In this document: piece by piece, positions 35,001 to 42,524 of the stretch
How the letters are laid out: each line of letters starts with the position of its first letter
Position numbering within the stretch: the stretch's first letter is position 1
Source: VRUE01 sp963697915
GTDB lineage: Bacteria > Actinomycetota > Thermoleophilia > Solirubrobacterales > 70-9
Length of the DNA stretch: 64,000 nt
NCBI GenBank assembly: GCA_963697915.1
Contig: OY969103.1
Location: forward strand, 2,170,001 to 2,234,000
Reading direction: 5' to 3'
Notes under the pieces: model-generated
Told to the model about the DNA's origin: nothing
Database searches by the model: none
Seen by the model: the letters and a program-made list of their open reading frames with translations, nothing else
Program-made: the position numbers and the translations under genes

Positions 35001-38000
35001 TGCAGGGCTCCGCCGACGGCCAGTTCAAAGTCGCCACCGACGTCGCGATCGATCCGACCGACTCCACGATCTGGGTCGCCGACGACGAGAACGACCGCAT
35101 CCAGCACTTCAGCGCCGAAGGCGCCTACATCGGCAAATTCTCCTCCTGCCAAGACCCGGGCGCGGTCGACGTCGACCTGCAGGGCGACATCTACGTCGCC
35201 TGCTCGAGCATCGGCAAAGTCCAGAAGTACGACGACGAAGGTACCGCCCTCAAACAGATCGCCGGCCCGGGCACCGGCAACGGCCAGGTCCGTCTTCCGC
35301 TCGACCTCGCGCTCGACCCGGAAGGGAACCTCTACATAGCCGACACCGAGAACGCCCGCGTGCAGAAGTTCGATGCCGCCGGCGCCTTCGTCAAAGCCTT
35401 CCCCGTAGGTGGCCGCCCCTGGGGGGTCGACGTCGGACCCGATGGGAGGGTATGGACGGCCGAAGCCCCCGAGCGGCGCGTCTCGGTCTTCGACCCACAG
35501 GGATCCCTGCTCTTCCGCTTCGGCTCTCAGGGCACGGGCCACAGCCAGTTCGAGCGCCCCGTCGACGTCGAGGTCGACGACGCCGGCTTCGCCTGGGTCA
35601 CCGACGCGGTCAACAACCGCGTCCAGGTCTTCGACTCAGAGGGTGGCTACGTCGCTCAGTTCGGCGAGAAAGGCCCTGAAGACGGCCAACTCGACACCGA
35701 CTGGTGGCTGCGCCTCGCGGTTGGGCCGACCGGCGACGTCTGGGTCACCGACCAGGGCAACTCGAGGCTGCACAAGTGGATCAACGCGGCCTACCTCTCC
35801 AGCTTCAAATACGCCTTCGGCCTGCAGGGCTCCGCCGACGGCCAGTTCAAAGTCGCCACCGACGTCGCGATCGATCCGACCGACTCCACGATCTGGGTCG
35901 CCGACGACGAGAACGACCGCATCCAGCACTTCAGCGCCGAAGGCGCCTACATCGGCAAATTCTCCTCCTGCCAAGACCCGGGCGCGGTCGACGTCGACCT
36001 GCAGGGCGACATCTACGTCGCCTGCTCGAGCATCGGCAAAGTCCAGAAGTACGACGACGAAGGTACCGCCCTCAAACAGATCGCCGGCCCGGGCACCGGC
36101 AACGGCCAGGTCCGTCTTCCGCTCGACCTCGCGCTCGACCCGGAAGGGAACCTCTACATAGTCGACACCGAGAACGCCCGCGTGCAGAAGTTCGATGCCG
36201 CCGGCGCCTTCGTCAAAGCGATGCCAGTTGGGGAATCCGGTCGTCCTTGGGGCTTGGACATCGCCCCTGATGGCAGCATCTGGACCGCCGAACCCTCGCA
36301 GCACCGCGTCTCGGTCTTCGACGCACAGGGGGACGTCCTTTTCCGCTTCGGCTCCCGGGGCGCCGGCCGCGGCCAGTTCGAGCGGCCCGTCGACGTCGAG
36401 GTTGACGAGAGCGGCTTCGCCTACGTCACCGACGCGGTCAACAACCGCGTCCAGGTCTTCGACTCAGAGGGTGGCTACGTCGCTCAGTTCGGCGAGAAAG
36501 GCACCGGCAATGGCCAGCTCAACACGGATTGGTGGTTGCGCCTTGCCGTCGGTTCCAGTGGAGATATCTGGGTCGCGGACCAGGGCAACTCGCGGTTGCA
36601 TCGATGGAGATCCGCCGGTCGCCTGCGACCGGGCTACGGCTCCAAGGTCCAGGACGACCCCGAGGTCGAGATCGAGAGCCCCGCCGGCCTCGTGGCGAGT
36701 GTCGAGGGGGAGGAGGCCGGCGAACTCTCCTACGAGCACGACGGCGACCTGCTCACCTCGGTCGCGGGCCCCGACGGCGAGACCGAGTACGAGTACGACG
36801 GGCAGGGGCGCATGACCCGGGTTGAGCTGGCCAACGAGACGTGGGCGGAAATCGAATATGGCTCGACCGACGGGCGGGTCAAGAAAGTCATCGTCGATCC
36901 TGCGGGCGCGGAGCCGGAAAAGACGACCGAATTCAGCTACGTGGATTCGCCGCAGCGCTCGACGACGGTGATCCTCCCCAACGACCCCAAAATCACCTAC
37001 GAGATCGGGGAAGACGGCTCGATCTTCAAATGGAAGAACGCGAAAGCGCCGCCAGAGTTCGAAGATTTCGCCGGCACCCTCGTCGACGTCGAAAACCTGG
37101 AAACCACGAAACCGATCAACGTCGGCACCTACGAACTCAAAGTGATCGCATACGCCGAGGAAGGCATGGAGTCGGTGCAGATCTATGCCAATGGCAATCA
37201 GCTCATCAGCGAGAAGTACTGCCCTGCTGAGCAGCTCTGCAAAAAACTCCCCGACGAGTGGGTCCTCGAAACCCGCAACCACGCCCCGGGGATCCTCAAC
37301 GTCGAGGTCGTGATCGAAGATAGCTTCGAACAGGTGGCGAGCAAACGTTTCTGGGTGAACCTTCCTTACACGCCACCAGATCCCCCCGGCAAACCGACCA
37401 AGCCGCGCTACGCCGATGTCTTGAAGTTCCGCGAAGAGCACGGCCTCGACCTCGATCTGGACCCGATCCAGGACGAGATGGAGATCAACGACCGCGTCTT
37501 CGACACGATCAACGACTGGGTGCGGGGGAATCCGGTGGCGAGGGCTTCATGGGAACGGTGGGGGGCGCCGTTGCGAATGCCGGAAGTGGCAGAGCTGGAA
37601 TGGCGGCTCGCGTACTGGAATCAGGTAAGCGAAATCATCCCAGGGTGGGCGAACGCCAATGCCGCCAGTTCGTTTGCTGGCTTCTATCTCGACGAACGCG
37701 CCGGTGGCAAGATCACCGTAGGCTTCACGGGCGAACAGGCATCTGCGAGCCTCGCGGCAATGGAGTCGGCGCTTGCACCCATCGTCGGCCCCGACAGGAT
37801 CGTTGCCTTTCCCATCGCTCCGAAACACACGCTCACCTATCTGGAAAGCCTGCGAGCCAATGTCGCTAGCGTGGCAGGTGGCTTTCCGTCGGGTCTAATT
37901 CGGAGTGTTGCAGTAGAGGTCGAGACGAACGCGGTTAGAGTTGGTGCGTCTGGCGTAGCCCAGGCCAAATCCTTGCTCGCAGCCAGCTTCGGCGTGCAAG

Positions 38001-38914
38001 CACCGATCCTCGTCGAGCAGGAACTACTCGGTCCTGTGCGCAAGGCAGGCAGGTATCGCAAGAGCGGGATGGTGCGAGCCGGCGACGAGATAATGATGCC
38101 GTACCCGATCGAAGAACCCGGCGAAGAAGTTGAATTCGGGCCATGTACGGCGGGCTTTGGGGCATTCGAGCGCGGGAAAAAGCCTGCGAGCGGAGAGTCG
38201 GTCCTGCGTGGATTCGTGCTCACGGCTGCCCATTGCGTTGAACGCGAAAAGGAAGTGTGGCGGCGCGGGTACGACGGAGAGCCGAAAAACGGCTGGGACC
38301 AGATCGGTGAAGTTCGTAGGCGGGGTTGGTCCGTTCCGTACGACGGAAACATGGAGACGGACGCCTCGGCAATCCGACTGACCAGTACGAGTATTCTCCC
38401 TCGCAGGATCTACCAAGACGACCAATCTGGAATCGTCGACGTCCACTCGATCTGGACCCCAACCGTGGGTACGAGGCTTTGCTTCACCGGCAGGACCAGT
38501 AACAAGAAACGGTGTGGACCTGTTATCGCGCCCGAAGAAGAAGCTTTCGGCTTTGAAGAAGAAGGCTCGGAATCAAAGTCGATCTGTATAGGCGAATTCG
38601 CCTGGGGTGGAGATAGCGGCGGTCCGGTATGGGTAGAAGGGACCGGAGTCGCGGTGGGGCTCGTCTCCTATGGCCCGGTAGATCCGAAGGAACCGGGTGG
38701 GAAACAGTCCATCAAAGAAGAACTCGAAAGCGAATTTGGGGAACCCGTTGATCCAGAAGAATTGCAGGATGCAATAGAGGAGATCGAAGAAAATCCGTGG
38801 TTCTGCATGACCATCCTGAAGGCGTCTCCTGGGGAGAACCCGCAGGGGACCGTATTCGGTGATCCGAACCTTGCTCCGCTACACTTGGTGACCGCGACCA
38901 ATGCGAAAGGGTAG
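32093..38914 (+). CDS. giant secreted NHL/YD-repeat protein with C-terminal trypsin-like protease
   Basis: The 2273-residue protein has an N-terminal signal peptide (LAVFVVLLCASCAAPVLA). An acidic, then lectin- or Ig-like region (about 350-650) is followed by an Rhs-like entry segment NVMNGNLVYREQDVDVEGYS (about 783), and two tandem six-bladed NHL beta-propellers (about 963-1236 and 1237-1510). A few YD repeats (about 1546-1640), an Ig-like piece, and a region of about 1861-1972 resembling an alpha-lytic protease type pro-domain (KITVGFTGEQASASLAAMES) come next. It ends in a chymotrypsin-fold protease with His2047 (LTAAHC), Asp2090 (METDASAI) and Ser2175 (GGDSGGPVW). The start has a GGGGAG site. 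I infer an exported effector or surface protease; an immunity-like partner could be the three genes downstream. Confidence 0.85.
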   Translation: MKPIKGMGAGRARWLAVFVVLLCASCAAPVLAESPKIGVGSAKVAEAPAGAAEVPTLPDEEAPPPTETELPAQGPIAEEVEAVESKEAAQEEWLDSSEAIRQREESRTAFDDLTAADAEAVLGSVFEEALKQLGGDPARALSDMQIEEVVSENGALVADGEGGMELVESPIPIRSQVPGEEGKAVDLDLKEIEGGFESKSPATDIKLPGSLGGQVEVGEELAFAALPGNTEVGATRFGDKDLFYPNTDTDTDTFIAPLARSVEVFQQLRSPKSPEQFRYGLTLPQETTLRSDGQGGAEAVNPKGERVASVSPPFATDAQGTEVPVSMAIEGDSVVVEITHRSMDVAYPLLLDPELVNDAWYWENTNVGLNYWSWKETADYQDGLWCTLACWGHGLYARSRGENHWYGANTYGQWIYTAPNSTAHISAATFWTIKGESYNCLTNQPHGYVGIFNVNSGTYNSLGVYSPPSGYAPNFQTGGVGGSGTRLAVVGIGTGSSPSQLACGHDFYVAGALLNQDDPEAPSVSASGMPGGWISDETPAFTITAHGSDPGLGVKKISYTRDGVSEGGEDSLNCSGTAGNRCPVNHTRYFNISALSFDEGHKTAKVTVEDALGKTSNHTWQTYVDRTKPDITLSGQLAVITEEDEGEQQGNKEVEELSLPVYNLNIKATDVGTEQDANHKKRSGVREIEVLLDGVKKQEWTQPCSDSCSMEKTYPLKLNNLSADEHVLKVIATDGVQKKRERTIEFEYIPATGMKDEYVMHYFPLDDGEGNEAEEENPARPELAVNVMNGNLVYREQDVDVEGYSVDLEVERYYNSLLPEQENTEWGDGWTLAQTPDLMPEEPEGPGPPDEAMMVRSSGAVEGAIELPTATNEEVFDPELQAVVTKEPGGGYEIADESGETGTAIAFDEEGTVDELRTEGLANVEYDYDAGELAEIEVDDPASTDITPEEAAELAEIESTPSAFKYAFGLQGSADGQFKVATDVAIDPTDSTIWVADDENDRIQHFSAEGAYIGKFSSCQDPGAVDVDLQGDIYVACSSIGKVQKYDDEGTALKQIAGPGTGNGQVRLPLDLALDPEGNLYIADTENARVQKFDAAGAFVKAFPVGGRPWGVDVGPDGRVWTAEAPERRVSVFDPQGSLLFRFGSQGTGHSQFERPVDVEVDDAGFAWVTDAVNNRVQVFDSEGGYVAQFGEKGPEDGQLDTDWWLRLAVGPTGDVWVTDQGNSRLHKWINAAYLSSFKYAFGLQGSADGQFKVATDVAIDPTDSTIWVADDENDRIQHFSAEGAYIGKFSSCQDPGAVDVDLQGDIYVACSSIGKVQKYDDEGTALKQIAGPGTGNGQVRLPLDLALDPEGNLYIVDTENARVQKFDAAGAFVKAMPVGESGRPWGLDIAPDGSIWTAEPSQHRVSVFDAQGDVLFRFGSRGAGRGQFERPVDVEVDESGFAYVTDAVNNRVQVFDSEGGYVAQFGEKGTGNGQLNTDWWLRLAVGSSGDIWVADQGNSRLHRWRSAGRLRPGYGSKVQDDPEVEIESPAGLVASVEGEEAGELSYEHDGDLLTSVAGPDGETEYEYDGQGRMTRVELANETWAEIEYGSTDGRVKKVIVDPAGAEPEKTTEFSYVDSPQRSTTVILPNDPKITYEIGEDGSIFKWKNAKAPPEFEDFAGTLVDVENLETTKPINVGTYELKVIAYAEEGMESVQIYANGNQLISEKYCPAEQLCKKLPDEWVLETRNHAPGILNVEVVIEDSFEQVASKRFWVNLPYTPPDPPGKPTKPRYADVLKFREEHGLDLDLDPIQDEMEINDRVFDTINDWVRGNPVARASWERWGAPLRMPEVAELEWRLAYWNQVSEIIPGWANANAASSFAGFYLDERAGGKITVGFTGEQASASLAAMESALAPIVGPDRIVAFPIAPKHTLTYLESLRANVASVAGGFPSGLIRSVAVEVETNAVRVGASGVAQAKSLLAASFGVQAPILVEQELLGPVRKAGRYRKSGMVRAGDEIMMPYPIEEPGEEVEFGPCTAGFGAFERGKKPASGESVLRGFVLTAAHCVEREKEVWRRGYDGEPKNGWDQIGEVRRRGWSVPYDGNMETDASAIRLTSTSILPRRIYQDDQSGIVDVHSIWTPTVGTRLCFTGRTSNKKRCGPVIAPEEEAFGFEEEGSESKSICIGEFAWGGDSGGPVWVEGTGVAVGLVSYGPVDPKEPGGKQSIKEELESEFGEPVDPEELQDAIEEIEENPWFCMTILKASPGENPQGTVFGDPNLAPLHLVTATNAKG
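34981..36624 (+). repeat. tandem 822-bp duplication encoding two NHL beta-propellers
   Basis: The unit 34981-35802 is followed by 35803-36624. The first 417 bp of each copy (34981-35397 and 35803-36219) are identical except for one base giving Ala versus Val. The rest is clearly diverged but homologous, with another near-identical patch in the last quarter. Each unit of 274 residues holds about six NHL repeats. The sharp contrast inside the unit suggests gene conversion between the copies. Confidence 0.9.
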
Positions 38915-38917
38915 GGC

Positions 38918-39826
38918 GTGGTCGAAGGGGCAGGGGGATCAAAGTTGACTGTTGAAGCGCATCGAGGAAGCCGGAGGAAGAGGACGGCGGCGGCGTTGGC
39001 GACCTGTCTACTGCTGATCGGTATATGCACACCGCCCGCATTCGGGGCGAGCGCTTCTTGCGGGCGGACCAGCGTCGTTCGCGATTTTTTGGCGCCGCTA
39101 TCGAAGATGGCACCCATTCGTCGTGTGCCCTCGTCCGGCAAGTTGTCGTTTGGTCCCGCTGGCCTGAAGCTGAGTTCGGGGAGCCAACTTGTCGTCGGAC
39201 CGGGATCAGCGGGCTTTTCGTTCAGCGACGAAGCGATTGAACAGCAACGGAACCTTCAATGGCGCGTCGAGGCATCCCTTTTCAGGGTGGACCGCTCAGG
39301 CCGCATTCGCTCGATGGTGGCGATGCAGACACGCAGAGTCGGTGTCGTTGAGGGGAACAGCATCAGGGACTTTCTGTTTGACCTGCCGGGATCACCGGCC
39401 TTCTACCGGGTCGATCTCAGGATTCGGACTCTAGAGGGCAACCGTATCCTCGGGACCTTCAGTGAATACGTCCGGGTTATGCGAAAGCGGTCAGATCTGC
39501 GGGTGGTGGTCGACGAGCCGACCGTTGTTGCTCGGGGTCAAACGGCTCATGCTCGCTTAATCAATCTCGGTACGGTTCCACTCGAATCGGCTTCGTACGT
39601 CTTTGGATTCAAAGTCCGTCGTTTCGATGGCTCTAGTTGGGTGTTGGTTGCAGAAAACCCGCCCCGGGGCCCAGTCCCAAAGCGCATGCAGATCCTTCCC
39701 CCCGGCCGAGAAAACCAAGGATGTCTGCGCTATCGAGTTCCCGACGACGCGCCGGCCGGCAGGTATCGCTTCCAGGCCGGAGAACTCGTTGCGGAGTTCG
39801 AGGTTACCTCGTCGCCGCTGCGGTAG
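38918..39826 (+). CDS. exported Ig-like protein, copy 1 (candidate partner/inhibitor of the protease tip)
   Basis: The protein is 302 residues from the GTG at 38918, three bases after the giant gene's stop; a TTG at 38945 is an alternative. It has a signal peptide (ALATCLLLIGICTPPAFGA), a central domain (CGRTSVVRDFLAPLSKMAPI, GSAGFSFSDEAIEQQ), and a C-terminal Ig-like domain ARLINLGTVPLESASYVFGF ending in APAGRYRFQAGEL. It is clearly paralogous to 39956-40897, and its C-terminal domain resembles that of 41016-41588. The pattern PPGxxxxxxLRYRVPDDxPAGRYRF is like Ig-fold domains found in proteinase-inhibitor-type (BsuPI/Big-like) proteins. Position and duplication suggest a partner of the effector; this role is inferred, not shown. 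Confidence 0.7.
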   Translation: MVEGAGGSKLTVEAHRGSRRKRTAAALATCLLLIGICTPPAFGASASCGRTSVVRDFLAPLSKMAPIRRVPSSGKLSFGPAGLKLSSGSQLVVGPGSAGFSFSDEAIEQQRNLQWRVEASLFRVDRSGRIRSMVAMQTRRVGVVEGNSIRDFLFDLPGSPAFYRVDLRIRTLEGNRILGTFSEYVRVMRKRSDLRVVVDEPTVVARGQTAHARLINLGTVPLESASYVFGFKVRRFDGSSWVLVAENPPRGPVPKRMQILPPGRENQGCLRYRVPDDAPAGRYRFQAGELVAEFEVTSSPLR

Positions 39827-39872
39827 AGCAAGGTGCCCACGGATTTCTACATCGCGGCGAGGCCAAGTGCTC

Positions 39873-39938
39873 TGGGTTCTGGGTAGCGCCGATATGGCAC
39901 CGCTACACCTGGTAACGCGGTCCAACGCTCAACACTGA
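39873..39938 (+). pseudogene. remnant of an effector 3' end (tail copy 2)
   Basis: The frame reads WVLGSADMAPLHLVTRSNAQ then H and a stop. The giant protein ends TVFGDPNLAPLHLVTATNAK then G and a stop. They share V-x-G, APLHLVT and NA, and about three quarters of the bases across the 33-nt core match. It is out of any gene and sits 18 bases before the start of the second exported Ig-like gene, in the position that the giant tail holds before the first. Confidence 0.6.
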
Positions 39939-39955
39939 TAGAGCAGAGGGACTTG

Positions 39956-40897
39956 ATGGCAAAGGGAAGGATCGCGCGCCGGGGTGGGTTCTTAGTTATT
40001 CCGGCTGCTCTAATCCTCACATTCGCCGTTGGGCAGGCCGGTGGGGCAACTACTGAGGGAAGGGGTGATACCACTCGGGCGAGTGAGGGTTTCTGTGGTT
40101 CGCGGGTGGTCAAGGATTTTCTTCGGCCGCTGGACAGAATGACTCCGATTCGCCGAGTTCCCAACTCGGGCAAGATCCCATTTGCCCCCGCGAGGCTAAA
40201 CCTTGAAGCGAGGGGAGGGGCTCTTGTCGTCGGTGGCGGCTCCGTCGGATTTGGCTTTAGCGATGAAGCTGTCGGACAGGTCCGGCATCTGAACTGGGAT
40301 GTCTCGGTGCGGCTTGTCAAGGTCGACGTTCGGGGCGAGGCTATTTCAACCCTCGGCTCCAAGCGACGGCGGATCGGATCAGTGCGAGGGAACGCAATCA
40401 AGGACCTTCTGATTGAGGTGTCGGGAAGCCCCGCCTTTTATCGCGTCGAGATCGTGTTCCGTCGCATCGGCAGCCGGCACGTTTTGGGGAAGTTCAGCAA
40501 CTATGTTCGCGTTGTTCGTCCGCATTTCGACGCCCGCCTGCTGATATCCGCGCCCGTCGCACACAGAGGGGAATTGCTCTCGGCCCGCCTTGCGAACTTC
40601 GGGACTGAAACGATCTCCTCGATCTCGCCCGACTGGAGATTTCTCGTTCAGCGCTTCGATGGAGAAGCGTGGGTGACGGCAGCCAGCGATCCCCAGCCAG
40701 GGAAACATAAACCGATAGTCCAGAAGCTCTCGGCAGGCCAGATGGCAAAGTGCATCGACCTTCGGATTCCGTCGTTCGAAGAGACCGGTCGCTACCGTTT
40801 TTCGATGGTTGTAGATCGAAGTGGGCGCGTTGAGTCGAAAGATCGCAGGGTTGCGGTGATCACTGAGTTTGAAATCGACGGGCGTGTCTTGAAGTAG
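39956..40897 (+). CDS. exported Ig-like protein, copy 2
   Basis: From the ATG at 39956, with AGAGGG upstream, the protein is 313 residues. It has a signal peptide (GGFLVIPAALILTFAVGQAGG), then CGSRVVKDFLRPLDRMTPIR, GGGSVGFGFSDEAVGQVRHL, and a C-terminal Ig-like domain LLSARLANFGTETISSISPD ending in FEETGRYRFSMVVDR. About a third to a half of positions match copy 1 along the whole length. Codon use is less GC-biased than in neighbours. A remnant of an effector tail sits directly upstream. The function is inferred only from arrangement. Confidence 0.65.
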   Translation: MAKGRIARRGGFLVIPAALILTFAVGQAGGATTEGRGDTTRASEGFCGSRVVKDFLRPLDRMTPIRRVPNSGKIPFAPARLNLEARGGALVVGGGSVGFGFSDEAVGQVRHLNWDVSVRLVKVDVRGEAISTLGSKRRRIGSVRGNAIKDLLIEVSGSPAFYRVEIVFRRIGSRHVLGKFSNYVRVVRPHFDARLLISAPVAHRGELLSARLANFGTETISSISPDWRFLVQRFDGEAWVTAASDPQPGKHKPIVQKLSAGQMAKCIDLRIPSFEETGRYRFSMVVDRSGRVESKDRRVAVITEFEIDGRVLK

Positions 40898-40905
40898 ACC
40901 CCCTA

Positions 40906-41019
40906 GATGTCGTGGCGATCTTCGCCGCGGCGGAACCCGCCCAGATCAGGCAACAAACAGACACCACGATATTCGGCACACCCGCGTTCGAGGGGCTCCA
41001 TCTAAAGGAAGCCCCATGA
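40906..41019 (+). pseudogene. remnant of an effector 3' end (tail copy 3)
   Basis: This open stretch between copy 2 and the third gene reads, near its end, TTIFGTPAFEGLHLKEAP and a stop that overlaps the next ATG (41016). It matches the giant tail pattern T-(V/I)-F-G-x-P-x-(L/F)-x-x-L-H-L. The clearly similar part is 40963-41004; the upstream part has no match to the protease. It occupies the same place relative to the third gene as the other two tails do to theirs. Confidence 0.5.
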
Positions 41020-41588
41020 CGACCGATGGGAGTAAGCAAGCCGCCCTCGGCGTGGTGGTTCTGCTGATCGGTGTCGCGCTGGGCGTATCTTCGTGCGGTG
41101 AGGAGGCGCCTCAATTAGAAGAGGGCAATCCCGAGCAAGTCGTCAGAAGCATCCAGAAGGCCGAACGCGACCGCAACTGGAAGAACTGGCACCAGTTCTG
41201 CCAGACCCAATTGAGCAGGTCAGGGGTTGACCGACCAGTGGCGGCCCACCTCGTCCTCGAGAACACCAGCATCACGAGAGAGACTCGGACGTTCGGTTCG
41301 ATCATTAACGCCGGCACTGAACCCCTCGCGTATGGAAGCGAACCGATTGTCGACCGCCTCGTTGGTGAAAGCTGGCATCCACAGAGGTTTGTTCGGGATG
41401 GCACCGGCGTGGGTTTCGATTTGGCACTTCACGAGCTCAGGCCCCATCGAGCGTCGGGTTGTATTGAGATCCCGATCTCAGATACCTGGCGCCCAGGCTT
41501 GTACCGAGTACGGTTCTCCCTCGAAAATGGCGATGACCGAGGTTCGGGCCAGGCTATTCAGCCTGCTGCCTACTTTCGGGTTTATTAA
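41016..41588 (+). CDS. lipoprotein with the same C-terminal Ig-like domain, copy 3
   Basis: The 190-residue protein has a GGAAGCCCC-spaced ATG, a short N-region, a hydrophobic helix and a lipobox-like GVSSC (VVVLLIGVALGVSSCGE), so it should be membrane-anchored. After a helical linker (NPEQVVRSIQKAERDRNWKN) it has the Ig-like domain GSIINAGTEPLAYGSEPIVD ending in WRPGLYRVRFSLEN, matching the last domains of the two upstream proteins. It lacks their central domain. Its 3' end overlaps the convergent methyltransferase by 4 nt. Confidence 0.7.
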   Translation: MTTDGSKQAALGVVVLLIGVALGVSSCGEEAPQLEEGNPEQVVRSIQKAERDRNWKNWHQFCQTQLSRSGVDRPVAAHLVLENTSITRETRTFGSIINAGTEPLAYGSEPIVDRLVGESWHPQRFVRDGTGVGFDLALHELRPHRASGCIEIPISDTWRPGLYRVRFSLENGDDRGSGQAIQPAAYFRVY

Positions 41589-42427
41589 AGCGGCTTGCGC
41601 CCGACCGCGACCAGGTACTCCATCTCGAAGCGGGCGTCCTCGGCGCTGCCGAGGTTCTGCTCCTCGGAGAAGCGGTCCAGCGCCTCCTCGAACTCGGCCT
41701 CGCGCCCGTTTTTGCGCGCGTTCGCCTGCGCGGCGATCGTCGGCCCGTAGCGCTGCTTGAAGTGCTCGGCGTAGTCGGTGGCTCGCTCGAAGGCGGTCAC
41801 CTCGAGCATGTCGCGCTCCAGCGTCTGCAGCTCGACCCCGTCGCCAAGCAGCTCTCGCAGGTGCTCCTCGCCGCCCCAGAGCGGTGGCGGCTGAGCGCCG
41901 GGCGGGGGAGCGGGGGCGAACGGCCCGATCGTGCGGAAGAGGCCGCCGATCATCCCCTCCGGCGTCCAGCTCAGCAGCCCGATCGTCCCACCCGGGCGGC
42001 AGACCCGGACGAGCTCGCCGGCGGCCGCCTCGTGGTGGGGCGCGAACATCACCCCGATCGAGGAGATCACGGTGTCGAAGCTGCCGTCCTCGAAGGGCAG
42101 GTTCTCGGCGTCGGCCTCGACCCACTCGAGCTCGACGCCCTCGGCCTCGGCGCGGGCGCGTCCGGCCTCGAACAGCTCCGGCGTCAGGTCGCTGGCGACG
42201 ACCGACGCCCCGGTGGCAGCCGCGGGGATCGCCGCGTTGCCGGTCCCGGAGGCGACGTCGAGGACGCGCGTCCCGGCCCCGATCCCGCAGGCCTCGACCA
42301 GGCGCGGGCCCAGCGGCAGCAGGAAGGTCTCGACCATCGAGGGGTAATCGCCCGACGCCCACATCGACCGGTGCCGCGCCTTCAGTTCCCTATCCGCATC
42401 CTCGACCTGCTCCCCAGGGCTGTTCAC
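41585..42427 (-). CDS. class I SAM-dependent methyltransferase
   Basis: The 280-residue protein has the SAM-binding motif I VLDVASGTGNAAIPAA, an acidic residue after strand two (VVASDLTPELFEAG), motif II WVEADAENLPFEDGSFDTVI and the post-motif HEAAAGELVRVCRPGGTIGL, as in UbiE/Methyltransf_11 enzymes. It ends YLVAVGRKPL. The acceptor molecule is not apparent. It is convergent with the third Ig-like gene and divergent from the SUMF1-fold gene across a gap that contains a strong inverted repeat. Confidence 0.92.
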   Translation of the reverse strand: MNSPGEQVEDADRELKARHRSMWASGDYPSMVETFLLPLGPRLVEACGIGAGTRVLDVASGTGNAAIPAAATGASVVASDLTPELFEAGRARAEAEGVELEWVEADAENLPFEDGSFDTVISSIGVMFAPHHEAAAGELVRVCRPGGTIGLLSWTPEGMIGGLFRTIGPFAPAPPPGAQPPPLWGGEEHLRELLGDGVELQTLERDMLEVTAFERATDYAEHFKQRYGPTIAAQANARKNGREAEFEEALDRFSEEQNLGSAEDARFEMEYLVAVGRKPL

Positions 42428-42477
42428 TCGGCTCTCCTCCTCGCGTGTGTGCTGGTGGTGAATGTCTACGCCGACTC

Positions 42478-42505
42478 GACCGAGATTGCAAGAGGAATCT
42501 CGGTC
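42478..42505. promoter_or_regulatory. 10-bp inverted repeat in the methyltransferase-SUMF1 gap
   Basis: GACCGAGATT and AATCTCGGTC are exact inverted copies around eight bases and lie 19 bases before the SUMF1-fold start. It may be an operator or an RNA hairpin in the leader. It has no following U-tract, so it is not a clear terminator. Confidence 0.5.
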
Positions 42506-42524
42506 CGAAGGCGAATAGAGCGGG

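Noticed and set aside
32093..38914. Classical Rhs toxin with a closed YD shell
   Set aside because: Only a few YD repeats are seen, no conserved Rhs core cleavage motif such as DPxGxxGG is found, and the bulk of the repeats are NHL.
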